A stretch of DNA of 64,000 nucleotides from Stomorhina lunata (Eukaryota > Arthropoda > Insecta > Diptera > Rhiniidae), in NCBI GenBank assembly GCA_933228675.1, contig OW121741.1, forward strand, positions 60,448,863 through 60,512,862. The letters run 5' to 3'. This document shows positions 46,319 through 57,391 of this stretch, piece after piece. How positions within the stretch are numbered: the first letter of the stretch is position 1; each line of letters starts with the position of its first letter. Made by a program: the position numbers and the translations under genes. The notes beneath the pieces were generated by a model that searched no databases, was not told the origin of the DNA, and was given only the letters and a program-made list of their open reading frames with translations.

Positions 46319-47239
46319 CTATAGCGAGCAAGGACCATATATAAACCAACCAAAAATGGAACTTTGGGCGGTTGGAAAACCTGTACGCGAAAATACTCCC
46401 TCGCGAATGACCTTAGGATAAAGGTCCGCACCGATGACTATGTCGATGCCAGCCGATTCATAAAAGTGGGAGTCGGCCAGGAATAAATCTCTGAAGTTCT
46501 TTTTATACGTTTCGGGTAGTGACTCGGACGGAGTTTGACGAGTCAATCGCTCTACGCGAAATGTGCCTTCAATCTTAGATGAGGAGTCGAATCTGGATTT
46601 TAAAACGATCGGACACAACGTTTCGTCGTTCAACGTAAAGGAAGTGAGATCTAATTTCTCTACTAGCCTTTTGGATACCCGACTTATCGCCGATGCGGAA
46701 TCTAGCAAGCATCGCGCATGCGAAGTTGTAGGGGAAACTTTCACTAGTACTGTAGGTAAAAGAACTAGAGTATTTTGTCTTACGATGGAAGTCAACGATG
46801 CCGATTTAGAGACTGATGGTGTCGAAGTCTCTTTTGGAGTGCTGAGCGAAGTATTTTTACGTGTCGAGGAAGCATTACGGGAAGAAGCATTGCGCGAGGA
46901 CGATAAGTTGCGTGAAGACGAGGCTTGTCCAGGAGATGAAGATCTGGATCGTGATCTAGTGGACAACAAATCCTTTTTAAGTCTTGGATTGACGTGTAGC
47001 AACGTATGATGCTTTTTGTTGCAATGCCTGCATCCATGCTTGGATATGCAAGTGCCTTGCGAATGGTTGTGAGCCAGGCAGTTTGTGCAATATTTATGTT
47101 TACGAACAACTCCGAGGCGATCTTTCATGTTCATCGCTAAAAATTTTCTGCACGTTCGGAGTGGATGAGGTCTTTTACATATTCTGCAGGGAAATGCAGC
47201 TGATTTGGAGTTAGAGGAACGATTCGCAGTTTTAGGCAT
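46319..47239 (-). CDS. BEL-2 extra ORF: zinc-knuckle plus protease-like domain
   Basis: 306 residues, intact, starting 63 bases after the gag-pol stop. Residues ~17-84 form three cysteine knuckles (CRICKRPHPLRTC, CTNCLAHNHSQGTC, CRHCNKKHHTLLH) laid out as in BEL gag nucleocapsids. Residues ~92-150 are a Ser/Arg-rich linker (RSRSRSSSPG...). Residues ~160-300 resemble a DUF1758-type retropepsin domain (LLPTVLVKVS, CLLDSASAISRVSKRLVEKL, GIDIVIGADLYPKVI, FGWFIYGP). The active-site triplet reads D-S-A instead of D-S-G. It has no RT or integrase. Probably a duplicated nucleocapsid-protease module kept as a separate protein: a nucleic-acid-binding accessory factor or an inactive protease-like competitor. 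How it is translated is not visible. Confidence 0.75.
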   Translation of the reverse strand: MPKTANRSSNSKSAAFPCRICKRPHPLRTCRKFLAMNMKDRLGVVRKHKYCTNCLAHNHSQGTCISKHGCRHCNKKHHTLLHVNPRLKKDLLSTRSRSRSSSPGQASSSRNLSSSRNASSRNASSTRKNTSLSTPKETSTPSVSKSASLTSIVRQNTLVLLPTVLVKVSPTTSHARCLLDSASAISRVSKRLVEKLDLTSFTLNDETLCPIVLKSRFDSSSKIEGTFRVERLTRQTPSESLPETYKKNFRDLFLADSHFYESAGIDIVIGADLYPKVIREGVFSRTGFPTAQSSIFGWFIYGPCSL

Positions 47240-47302
47240 ATTGATCTGGAAGTAAAATATATAATGAGTAAAGGAAAAAAATAGAGACAGGAATGCCGAA
47301 GA

Positions 47303-50300
47303 TTAAGGTTGTGCAAACAGAAGGATTAGTTTGACGATGGGTCGCGTTATGGTCCCTCGTTGAGTTAACACATCGGCAACACGCACACGATTGTCGGAGC
47401 CAGTGTATACTTTCGTGACTCTTCCCAGTCGCCATGAGTTTGGTGGAAGATTTTCATCTTTGACCACAACCAGTGAACCTTCTTGCAGATTCTGCTCTGG
47501 TCTTTGCCATTTGACTCTCTTATGGAGTTCCTTAAGGTATTCGTTTTTCCATCGCTGACAGAACGTTTGATGGACAAGCTTCAATCGTTGCCACCGGTTT
47601 GTGATGGAAGTGGATGACTCATTTACCTGGGGATCAATGGGCGCCAGGATAGGAGACCCAACAAGGAAATGGCCTGGAGTAAGGGCGGATAAGTCTGCAG
47701 GATCCGTGGACATTGGGGAAATGGGTCTGGAATTAAGGCAAGCTTCTATCTTGGAAAGTAAAGTGGATAACTCCTCGTGGGTGTACTTATAACAACCCGC
47801 GGACTTCCGGAAATGAGCCTTAAAGCTTTTCACGCCTGATTCCCATAGTCCACCCATATGAGGGGCTCCTGCCGGAATAAAATGCCATGTGATATTCTGC
47901 TGAGCGTAGTTCGAGTGGATACGTTGTTGTGACGTTTGAATAAACTCCTTGGCTAAAATTCTGGATGCGCCAACGAAGTTTGTTCCATTGTCCGAATATA
48001 AATGTAGTGGACATCCTCATCTGGAAACAAAGCGACTGAACGCTGCAAGGAATGAAGGAGTGGAGAGGTCGGATGTAGCCTCTAAATGAATCGCCTTTGT
48101 GGAAAAGCAGACGAACACACAAACATATCCTTTAGTAACTCTACATGCTCGGCCTGAATAGCTCTTGACGTCAAAAGGTCCAGCAAAGTCAATTCCGGTG
48201 CGAGTAAATGGACGAGTAATTTGACATCGCTCTGATGGTAAAGCAGCCATAATCTGGTTTTGACACCGCTTCTTATAGATTATGCATGGTTTGCAATGAT
48301 TGATGGTAGTCTTGATTAGGTTTTTCGCCTTCGGTATCCAATACTGCATGCGTAGAAGCCTCAGGACTAACTGGTTCCCGCCATGCAAGCTAATATCATG
48401 GACAAAACGCACTAGGAGCCGTGTGAATTGGGAACTATATGGAAGAATTATTGGATATCTTTCATTGTAGGATAATTCTGGCGATAATTCCAGCCTACCG
48501 CATGAACGAATTAAGCCTTCTTCATCTAGAAACGGATTAAGGTTGAGAATACTACTAGAGCTTGAAAGACCTTGACGAGAGGACAGTGATTTGTACTCGT
48601 TCGGATATGCGACCTTTTGACAGACAGTTATAAGCTGATCACGAACTGCCTTGATTTCGGAACTAGATAGAATAATGGATTCTTTGTAGAAGCTTAACCG
48701 ATAAGTTGGATGTGTCCGATAGAAAAATCTGTAGACGTAGGACATTATACGCAAAGCCTTGGAAAACGAGGAGAATCTTTCTAATAAATCTTCGAAGTCG
48801 GTACAGTACGAAAAATGAGCACGAATTGTTTTGACTTCAAGATCAGTCTCAGAAAGTTTCACAGCGTTAAGCACTGGCCAGTCAGATTGTGAACCCTTGA
48901 GCCAGGATGGACCGAACCACCATAGCTCGTTATTATTTAACACTTGGGGAGAAACACCACGGCTTGCTAAGTCTGCTGGATTTTCCTCGGAAATTACGTG
49001 ATTCCATCTAGAATAAGGAACTATCTGTGTGATTTTGGAAACACGATTGGCTACGAAAGTTAGCCAATGACATGGTGCTTTGGCGAGCCAGGACAGCACA
49101 ATCGTTGAGTCCGTCCAACAGAAAACGGAATAGTTAGCAAGGTCTAAAATCGGCAGCAGAGAGTCTATCATCTCAGCAAGCAAAAGCGCTCCACAAAGTT
49201 CAAGTCTCGGAATGGACAACGTCTTGATGGGAGCCACTTTCGTCTTTGATGAAATCAAGTGAGTATGTACGGAATTTTTCGTGGACACTCGGATGAATAG
49301 AGCAGCAGCGTACGCCTTTTCGGAGGCATCGCAAAACCCATGGATCTGGACATCTGATCTAGGCACATAACCAATCCATCGCGGAATGCGTATGGAACTT
49401 ATATACAGATAATTGTCTTCGAATGCCTTCCATTGACTGAGGGTTTCAGGAGCAAGATTCTCGTCCCATTCGGTGCCATCTATCCAAATTCTTTGCATGA
49501 TGATCTTCGCTTGGACAATACACGGGGATAGCCAACCCGCAGGATCAAATAATTTAGCAATTCTGGATAATACTTCTCTTTTTGTATACGTTAAGGACTT
49601 TTGGAATGAGTCTGCACCAAAGTAAAATTCATCTGAACAAGCGTTCCAGCGAATTCCAAGAGTTTTCGCTGAACTGCTATCCTCAAATTGTAGGAAATTT
49701 TCATGGAGCAAATGATCAGGAGGAATATCTGTCAAGATGTCCTTGGAATTGGAGGTCCACTTTCTCAGCTCGAATCCAGCTGAATGTAGAGCTTGAATAA
49801 GCTCATTCCTGGCCAGGATCGTGTCTTGTTTGGAATGAGCCCCTGAAAGAACATCGTCTACGTACATGGACTTACGTAGGATGGAACTAGCTAGTGGAAA
49901 AAGCTCTTGAACGTCATCTGCCAATCTTAGGAGTGTACGAATGGCCAGATACGGTGCGCAATTTACGCCAAAAGTGACCGTTTTCAATTCATAGTCACAA
50001 ATCCGATCATTTAGACTACTTCGGAAAAGAATTCTTTGGAATGGTGTGTGATGTGGATCGACTAGGATTTGCCGATACATTTTTTGTATATCTGCGTTAA
50101 ACACAAACCGAAAGAAACGCCATCGCAAAATTAGGAGAGTTAAATCATTTTGAAGAATAGGGCCAACATGGAGAATGGAGTTCAAACTAAGTCCATTGGA
50201 TGAAGGAGACGACGCATTAAAGACAACGCGGACCTTGGTAGTAGCGCTGTCCGGTTTAATGACGGCATGATGTGGTAGATAGTATACTTCAGCATTATCG

Positions 50301-52579
50301 GAGTCATTAGGGGGATTCACCTTACTCATGTGGCCAAGTTCCTCGTACTCACGAACCACACGGTCATACTCGATTTTGAGGTCTGAATTTTTATTTAAAC
50401 GAGCTTCGTTACGCAGAAATTGTGCCATAGCACTGGACCGAGAATTTCCTAAACTTTGACCATTCGGAAAACCTTCCTTAAAAGGCAAGGATACCATATA
50501 TCTACCATCCATATTTCTATAAGTAGTTTGAACGTACAAATCTTCGCAGGCTCTATCTGATTGGGATAAATGGTTCTTCCTTGGAAGATTCTCCACCTCC
50601 CAGAAACGTGAAATCTCTTTATCCAAAGAGATTTCACAGAAATGAGAAACTATATTGATTTTCGGATTGGAGAGATGTGAAACAGGACCGGTCAGAATCC
50701 AGCCAAAGATTGTCTCCTGAGCAATCAGTGACTCGCAAACGTTGTGTCGAATTCCTGTACTAATAATGGATGGGAAAATATCGCCTCCAATCAGAATATC
50801 AATTTTGGAACTGCAATTGAAACTAGGGTCAGCTAGAGGAATATCGGGAAGACTAGAGAACGCTGACCTAGAGTAGGAATGGGAGGGAAGATTGGAAGAA
50901 AGATGTGGAACTACTAGAGCTATAACTGGGATCTCAACCTGATTATCTAATTCTGAACTAAGGATAAAGGAGCATTGTCGTTGAACTTTAGCAGAAACTG
51001 TGTTATTTAAACCAGAAACCTGAGCTTTAATGCGCTCAAATGGAAGCTTAAGACGGTGGAATAAGCGTTCAGAGATAAAGGTACCCTCGGACCCGGAATC
51101 GATTAACGCACGTACCTTAAATCTCTGACCCAAATAGCAAATGGTCACTAAAGCTGTTCCTAACAAAACGCCCTTGGAATTGGTTGCAAAGCATGACTGA
51201 ACTGCACCAGAAGTTGAAGGATTTGTGGACTGTACATTAGCGTTACTTTGAGTATAGGAAGGAGAATTTGGATTGAGGTTACTATTTCTGTTAAAGTTTG
51301 GATTATTGGAAGCTTGTTCTGTTTCTCTATGCAGCATAGTATTGTGTTTTTTATTGCATTTGTAGCAATTATATTTACTCGTACAATTTTTAACACTATG
51401 TGCTTTGGAGAAACAGTTTAAGCATAAACCTTCCTTCTTAATCTCGTTTATCCTCTGATTGCAATTCATTGCCAAAAATTTTGGACATTTACGTATGGGG
51501 TGGTTAAGGTTAGAACACAGTTGGCACTTTGGATCAGAAATCTTACTTTGGAAAGTGTGAAATTTCTTTTGAGTGCCTGAATTGGAATTAGATTTCGCCT
51601 TAAAATCGTTTCCTCTTGAAGTTGATGAATTTCGGATTTCGGAAACGGATTCTAGAGTGCGATATCTATTAGATAGGAATTCATCTAACTCTGACCATTT
51701 AGGGATTGCCGTCTTATCCTTAATATCCTGTTCCCATAAAGTTAATGTACTTTCAGGAAGACGATTTGTACAAAGGAACACGAATATTGGATCCCAGCTA
51801 TCAACGTCAATGTTGTATAGCCTTAGGATGGAAATGCACGACTTAATATTTCGCTGGATTTGTTTTAATGCCCTACCAGTCTCTGAAGTAATGGTCTGGA
51901 GATTGAAAAGGATTTTCAATTGACCATTTACGAGAATTCGCCGATTCTCGTACCTTAAACATAAATCTTTCCACGCCAAATCAAAGCCTTGGTGTGTAAG
52001 TGGACTCTTTTTTACGATTTCCTGTGCTTCTCCTTTCGTACGCTGAGTCAAAAAGAACAACTTCTCCACGTTACTAGCCTTGGAATTAGCTACGACCGCG
52101 GAGAACATATCTCGAAACGTGGGCCAGGAGGAATAGTCGCCACTAAACGTCTCGATTTCAACTGGTGGAAGATGGAGACTTTGGATAGTCAAGGATCGCT
52201 GTTCAGGAAGTGAAGAGTTTGGATGTGAAGAGGTGTCGTTACGAGCCGAAGTATCAGCCGAAGAACTAGCTATTGGATGACGAAGGGTATCTGCTATTTC
52301 TGCAAGTTTTGTAAGACAATTAGCGTACGTAGCATAAGTACTTTTGTACTTCATCTTGAAAGATTCCAAATCGACAGGATCCTCTTCATCACCTTGCTCT
52401 TTTTCAACTTCCATTAAAAATCGGTCATAGGCTGTTTTTATCCGAATCCAATCGGATTTCAGTTCAGCTCTATGGACCTCAAGCGCGTGAAGGGAGTTTA
52501 ACGGGAAACGATTATCATTCAGATCGGCCTCAAATTCGACGAGACCGTCTGCTAATCTTATAAAAGTATCTAATGACAT
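47303..52579 (-). CDS. BEL-2 gag-pol polyprotein with one in-frame TGA
   Basis: One frame of 1,758 codons interrupted only by TGA at 48017-48019 (codon 1521, FVSR-stop-GCPLHLYSDN; BEL-1 has an Arg codon there, RRGHCQNLY). Domains by residue: DUF1759-type capsid ~1-340; zinc knuckles ~352-410 (CQLCSNLNHPIRKC, CLNCFSKAHSVKNC, CYKCNKKHNTMLH); aspartic protease LIDSGSEG ~492; RT with DIQKMYRQI and YVDD ~905; RNase H FCDASEKAYAAA ~1083; NPADLASRG tether; integrase HHCC (HDISLHGG...HCKPC) ~1395-1430; catalytic Asp in RTGIDFAGPF ~1461. After the TGA come Asp in LYSDNGTNF and Glu in MGGLWESGV, then LGRVTKVYTG. The stop splits the integrase core, so without readthrough integration fails. It could be a CGA-to-TGA mutation. 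Confidence 0.93.
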
Positions 52580-55139
52580 GATGAATTAGATGTATAGAAA
52601 AAAAAAATAAAATTTGAAATATGGAAAGAAGATATTAAGCAAGATTTTTTGCAAAATATCTGAGAATGAAAGAAATAGTTGTAACTTTGAAATTTGACAA
52701 ATTATGAAATACAACTTTTTCTTTCCTAAATGGTATTGAAAATACAACAAAGCTTAAAATTATTCTGGATTGACTAATTAAAATTCAAAAATATATTAAT
52801 AATTTTCAAATAATAATGGATTAAGATCAAGATCAACCATAAGTTTGGAAAAAGAAACAAATTATTGAATTCTGAAATTCATATTATTAACTGGAGCGAA
52901 AATCAGAAATTTTTTCCAAATTCAGAGCTTTTGAGTATGCTGATTAGAGTTAAAAATTATTATATTTTGGAAGAAATTTAATTTTTTTTAATTTTTCGAA
53001 TAGTTTTGCCAAAAAATTTCAAAAATTTCAAGATTTACCAAAAAGTTGTAAAAACAATTTATTTTTTAAATTCAGTATTTAGTGTTAACATAAACATGCA
53101 GTTAGGATCAAAATTGTTAAATTTTTCTGATAATATTATTTTAGATACTACCAAATTAAAAAACAGCTGTTGTAAATATTGAGGTCGTTGAACTTCAACA
53201 ATCTTGAAATATAAAGCAAAGGACTGGAATATTATGAAATATAAAGTCTGTTCACTTAGTCAGACCAGGCAAAATCTTTCGTCTACTCCTCTGCATAAAA
53301 ATTAGATTAATAAATAAATGAAATTAAATAATTTGAGATCTGATCGTTAACAGAGAGGTACGAAAAATGTTTAAAATTATTTTTTGGAATAAAACAAGGT
53401 TGTTCCGTATTATAGAGATAATCAACAAAAAAAAAAAATAATAATATAACACGATGGTTTTCAAATTTTTAATTTCTTTGTAATTAATAAAACGATTATT
53501 TTTTTACAATAAATAAAACAATTTGTGTATAAATGAAAACAAAGTGTAGATATTAAATTATTTATAATCTTAAATTTGATCACACGAGAATATGAACAAA
53601 CCTATTATTAACAAAAAGAAAAAATATGTAAACAAATGGAAAACAATTTTAAAAACTTTGTAATAAATGGAATGACACTCTTCAATAACTCTTATACGTG
53701 TATCTCTTTTATGTACGAAAGAGATTGATCACAGTGAGAGTTAAGAGTGATATTGTAGGAAAGAGAGTAATTATGAAAAAAGTGGATGATTTTGTTTAAG
53801 GAGAATATGTTATTTTACGGAGAATAGGAATATGAGAAATATTAAAGGAGTAAATAAAGAGTAAGGAGAGAGACTCAATTAGGAGAATATATCACAATGA
53901 ACGACTGAAAAAAGGAGAAATGAGCATTCATACATACGAACATACATGAGCTGAAAAAACATCGAAAGAATATCGCGGTGAAAGGCGAACTAAAGTCGAT
54001 ATACCCTACACCCGGTACGAATTTATAAACACTCACTTGGTCACTTTAAAAAAAATTGTATATAAATGTAAACAACTGGACTTACAATCGTGTGGGCCAA
54101 TGAAATATCCTTTGAACAATTAAAAATCCTTTTGGTGATAAATCCTTAGTACAAACGAAATAATCCTTTGTAATTTTTCCGCAAATCTCAGCTTGTAGGT
54201 AAATTTATCAACACGTTTTTCCTCACTTCTGATACACTTCTTCTTAATCGTTTTCTCGGCACTTCCTTTTATATTGGACTTTTGGAGAAATTTTAAATTT
54301 TTTCTTTTATATCGGACTTAATTTTGGACAAATTTTAAATTTTATTTAAGGAACAATTCCTTTTTGTTTAATTTTAAATTCCAAAATTTTAAATTTTAAT
54401 TTAAAAAAATGCTTCTTTATTATATGTGGAAAAAATGATTTTTAAATTTTAAGCAAATTTGTTTCTCATCTATTCTTCTGAATACAGAATTTCTTTGAAC
54501 TCTCCTTTTGATTTTCTTCTTTTTATTTCGCACAATTTCCCGTTATTTTCTTTTAATAATTTTTAATTTTATATTTTTAAGAAATTTTAGGAATTTTATT
54601 TTAAATACTATAGTTTTCTCTTTTTTATATTTTGCATGAACAAACTTTTTTTTTGTTTTAAATTTAAATAAATTTTAATTTTGAATTTTTAAATAATTTT
54701 TTTTTCCATGCGGACTTATCCTTATCTTTCTTTTGACTTATTTTTCTTATTCCTTTTGAACTTTTTGAAAATGTTTTCTTTATTTCTTGTATTTTATTTG
54801 AGAAGTATTTTATTTATTTTATAATTAAGAACTTTTGTGAAATTGGACTAAATAAACTGTTTGCTTCTTATTTAAAAATTTGATTTTAAGTTTTTATAAA
54901 TCACTATAAATTTTAGAATAAGGTTATTTTCTAAGTTGAGAAAACTTTTGGGGCACGCTCAGAAAATGACTATCACACGCTTGTAAAATGAAATGCACTG
55001 AATCTGATCGAAAGCAAAATACCAAACGTACCTTTTGTTTTATGATGAAATATGAAGAGATGATTTTGTATGGTAATCCCGAGAAATCTCAGAGAACTTT
55101 TCCAATTCTTCTTTCCAAATCTGGTTCGACAGGAACAAA
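52580..55139 (-). other. BEL-2 leader between 5' LTR and gag
   Basis: About 2.56 kb of AT-rich sequence with no coding frame over 60 codons that I can support. It begins, on the minus strand, right after the LTR with TTTGTTCCTGTCGAACCAGA, the place of the primer binding site; I could not match it to a tRNA 3' end with confidence. Such a leader is much longer than the few hundred bases usual in BEL/Pao. Confidence 0.7.
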
Positions 55140-55612
55140 TGATAGGCTCAGGAGGTAGAGGGGGTGCGCTGGAGAGGAATAAGGAGAATTAACCAAAGGT
55201 TCTCTGAGCCAATGAAACAAAATAATCTGATTTATTTTGTTTGCTCAGAAGTAAACAAATCCAATTGGAATTACCATATAAATAATCGAAAAGAAACAAA
55301 TAAATAAAACAAAATGTATTAGTTTCAGGATTGGATAATGGATAAAGAAAAGATTTTATTACCTATTTCTTTGGAGGTTGTAGCAAGAAGAACTATATAT
55401 TAAAAGGAAACAGTTCTCCTGACATTTTGGCCAATATGAAAACCTTTTTAGGCTTTAATAGGAAAAGAGATAGATAGCTATTTCGATAACTATCTATCTG
55501 TCAAACTAAAAATTTAGTTAAAGCTAATGTGTGATACAAATATTAGAGGTAGGACGATAGTTTGGGCGATAGTTTCAACGATAGAGTTGTTAATACAGTT
55601 TTGGCATTAACA
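55140..55612 (-). repeat. BEL-2 5' LTR
   Basis: 473 bp, same ends as the 3' LTR; promoter side of the element. Its start is fixed by the CCGTT duplication at 55613-55617. Confidence 0.93.
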
Positions 55613-55617
55613 CCGTT

Positions 55618-55783
55618 TTTATGGGAAATTTTCAAAATTTCCCGTTTTTATGGGAAATTTTGAAAATTTCCCTTTTTATGGGAAATTTTTATAATTTACC
55701 ATTTTTAAGGGAAATTTTCAAAATTTTCCATTTTTATGGAAAATATTCAAAATATCCCATATAATTGAAAATTTCCCATTTCT
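55618..55783. repeat. Palindromic minisatellite, ~30-bp unit
   Basis: About six units built on GGGAAATTTTCAAAATTTCCC, a perfect dyad around one C, separated by GTTTTTAT or similar, decaying to the right. The first unit lies on the other side of BEL-2 (45555-45578), so the element inserted within this array. Confidence 0.8.
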
Positions 55784-55784
55784 T

Positions 55785-56417
55785 CACCAATAGGTGAAAG
55801 GGTATTATAAGTTTGTGATTCCTTTTGTAATTTTTTTATTAGTGATCGTAGACCCCATAAAAATTATACCGATCGACTCATAATCGGGAGGAGAATCGAT
55901 TAAGCGATGTCCGTCTGTCTGTTGAAATCAAGTTTCTGAAGCCCCTGGAGGATGGACCTACATAAGTTATATATCAGTTTTTAGGAAATTCTCCCGCAAT
56001 GAACGCTATTAAATTTCATTAAAATCGGTTTATAAACACCGAAAATATCGAAAAAAAAACAAAAATTAGACGAAAATTTTAAAATTTTTGATTGAAACAC
56101 ACTTTTAAATAACAAGAGAAAAAAGATACTCCTGGTGTACATGGTCAAATTTAATAGCGTTCTACGCATCAGATTACCTAAATTCTGATGCACTCGGTAA
56201 TTTTTGGTAGATATAATTTAGTCTTTAAGCGATATTTAGGTGATCGACAACGATGAAATTCAGGAGACAGACACACTGCATTTATCTTAATTTTGTGTCT
56301 GACTTTTGAACATTATGATAATATTTGAGAATGTATTTTATATCAAATTATAGGTAATCTTCCTAGGAAGTACTAAAATGCAGCTAAGTACATGATATCC
56401 GTTCAAAACCTGCATAT
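55785..56417 (+). repeat. HINE-like repeat, 5' part
   Basis: TTCACCAATAGGTGAAAGGGTATTATAAG, the CCGTCTGTCTG tract and later ATTATAGGTAATCTTCCTAGG. Cut at AACCTGCATAT by the gypsy LTR. The small ORF 55981-56193 on the other strand is part of the repeat. Confidence 0.65.
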
Positions 56418-57026
56418 TGTTACGTTTTTCCTTTAAAAACTTGAAAGGAATTCTTTTTGCAAACAAATTAATTAAAACAGTTTAGGTAGTTTTTCAAAGT
56501 AAACGTTTTATTAACTTTAGAATCACTTAAACACACTTTCACAAAAACTGTAAACAAACTTCACAAAAACTGCTTCACAAATATTCTTAGTCACACTGTT
56601 TCTCTTATACGCGTTTGAAATAAAACTGTTCCCACAATACTCGTCCATCGGCCTTATATAGTAGAGAAGAGAGTTTCTAGCAATTTCTGCAGACGTAAAC
56701 AAAGAGCTGCTGTAGTTGATTACACTAACAATGTGGCTTACGAAAGTTCATGTGTGTTCCACTACATTCTCACATGATCAAGAACACACTCACATATACA
56801 TTGTACAAACAGATTATCTGAAGTTAACAGTAACAGAGAGAGAGAATGTAGATAAAAGAGACACATGTTGCTATACTCTTTACTGTACATAAGAGAAACA
56901 TGTTGCTCTGCTTATTGACATAAGCAGAATAACAACAACACCAACAGAAACATCTAGAAAGCGAGGGAAAGAATTATAAGCAGTGAACTTTGCACAATGG
57001 GACGGATAAGTTTTAAATTCGTCACA
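56418..57026 (-). repeat. Ty3/gypsy 3' LTR
   Basis: On the minus strand TGTGACGAATTTAAAAC... to ...AAAAACGTAACA, 609 bp, preceded by the purine tract AAGAGGGGGGCAG. It directly follows the end of the integrase frame at 57038. The other LTR is not in the window. Confidence 0.82.
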
Positions 57027-57037
57027 CTGCCCCCCTC

Positions 57038-57391
57038 TTAAGCCTGTTCGTCCCGAATAGGCACAGTCTCCGTTCTTCCGTAGGCGGCCAATCTTTCGAG
57101 GTGTACGACCTTCATTTTAGACCTTGGACTCTTATCTTTTTGTATTCGATACACCACATCATTTATCCTTTTAACAACCTTGTACGGGCCATCCCAATGA
57201 GTTTGTAGTTTGGGGTATAATCCTTTTCTGCGCTGTGGGTTGTACAAGAGTACCAACTGGCTTTCATTAAAACCCTGGGAATTGGCTGCTCGATCGTATC
57301 TGGCCTTCATCTTGTCGCTGACCATTCTAATTTTGCTACGGACGAATTCATGCAGTTTTAAATTTAACTTTCCAAGACACAAACCCAAATA
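57038..57391 (-). pseudogene. Ty3/gypsy integrase C-terminus (fragment)
   Basis: 116 residues ending at the TAA just inside the 3' LTR. KMKARYDRAANSQGF, then QLVLLYNPQRRKGLYPKL, then WDGPYKVVKRINDVVYRIQ and KMKVVHLERLAAY: the GPY/F-type C-terminal domain of Ty3/gypsy integrases. The remaining pol, gag and the 5' LTR are missing; sequence jumps at about 57391 to the satellite flank (AGTTAACAGAGCTATG). It is a truncated 3' end of an element, in the minus orientation. Confidence 0.85.

Larger units (their letters stand above)
45574..55617 (-). mobile_element. BEL/Pao LTR retrotransposon BEL-2 (young, nearly intact)
   Basis: Element 45579-55612 (10,034 bp) on the minus strand, flanked by CCGTT duplications at 45574-45578 and 55613-55617. 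The LTRs are 473 bp each and I see a single difference (GGGAGTGCG/GGGGGTGCG), so insertion was recent. Order on the minus strand: 5' LTR (55140-55612), a 2.56-kb leader, gag-pol (52579-47303), an extra ORF (47239-46319), a purine-rich AAGGCGGGCGGTAA just before the 3' LTR (45579-46051). Its target is a palindromic minisatellite. Confidence 0.95.

Noticed and set aside
55110..55139. tRNA assignment for the BEL-2 primer site
   Set aside because: TTTGTTCCTGTCGAACCAGA has no TGG at the expected place and I could not match it to a tRNA 3' end reliably.
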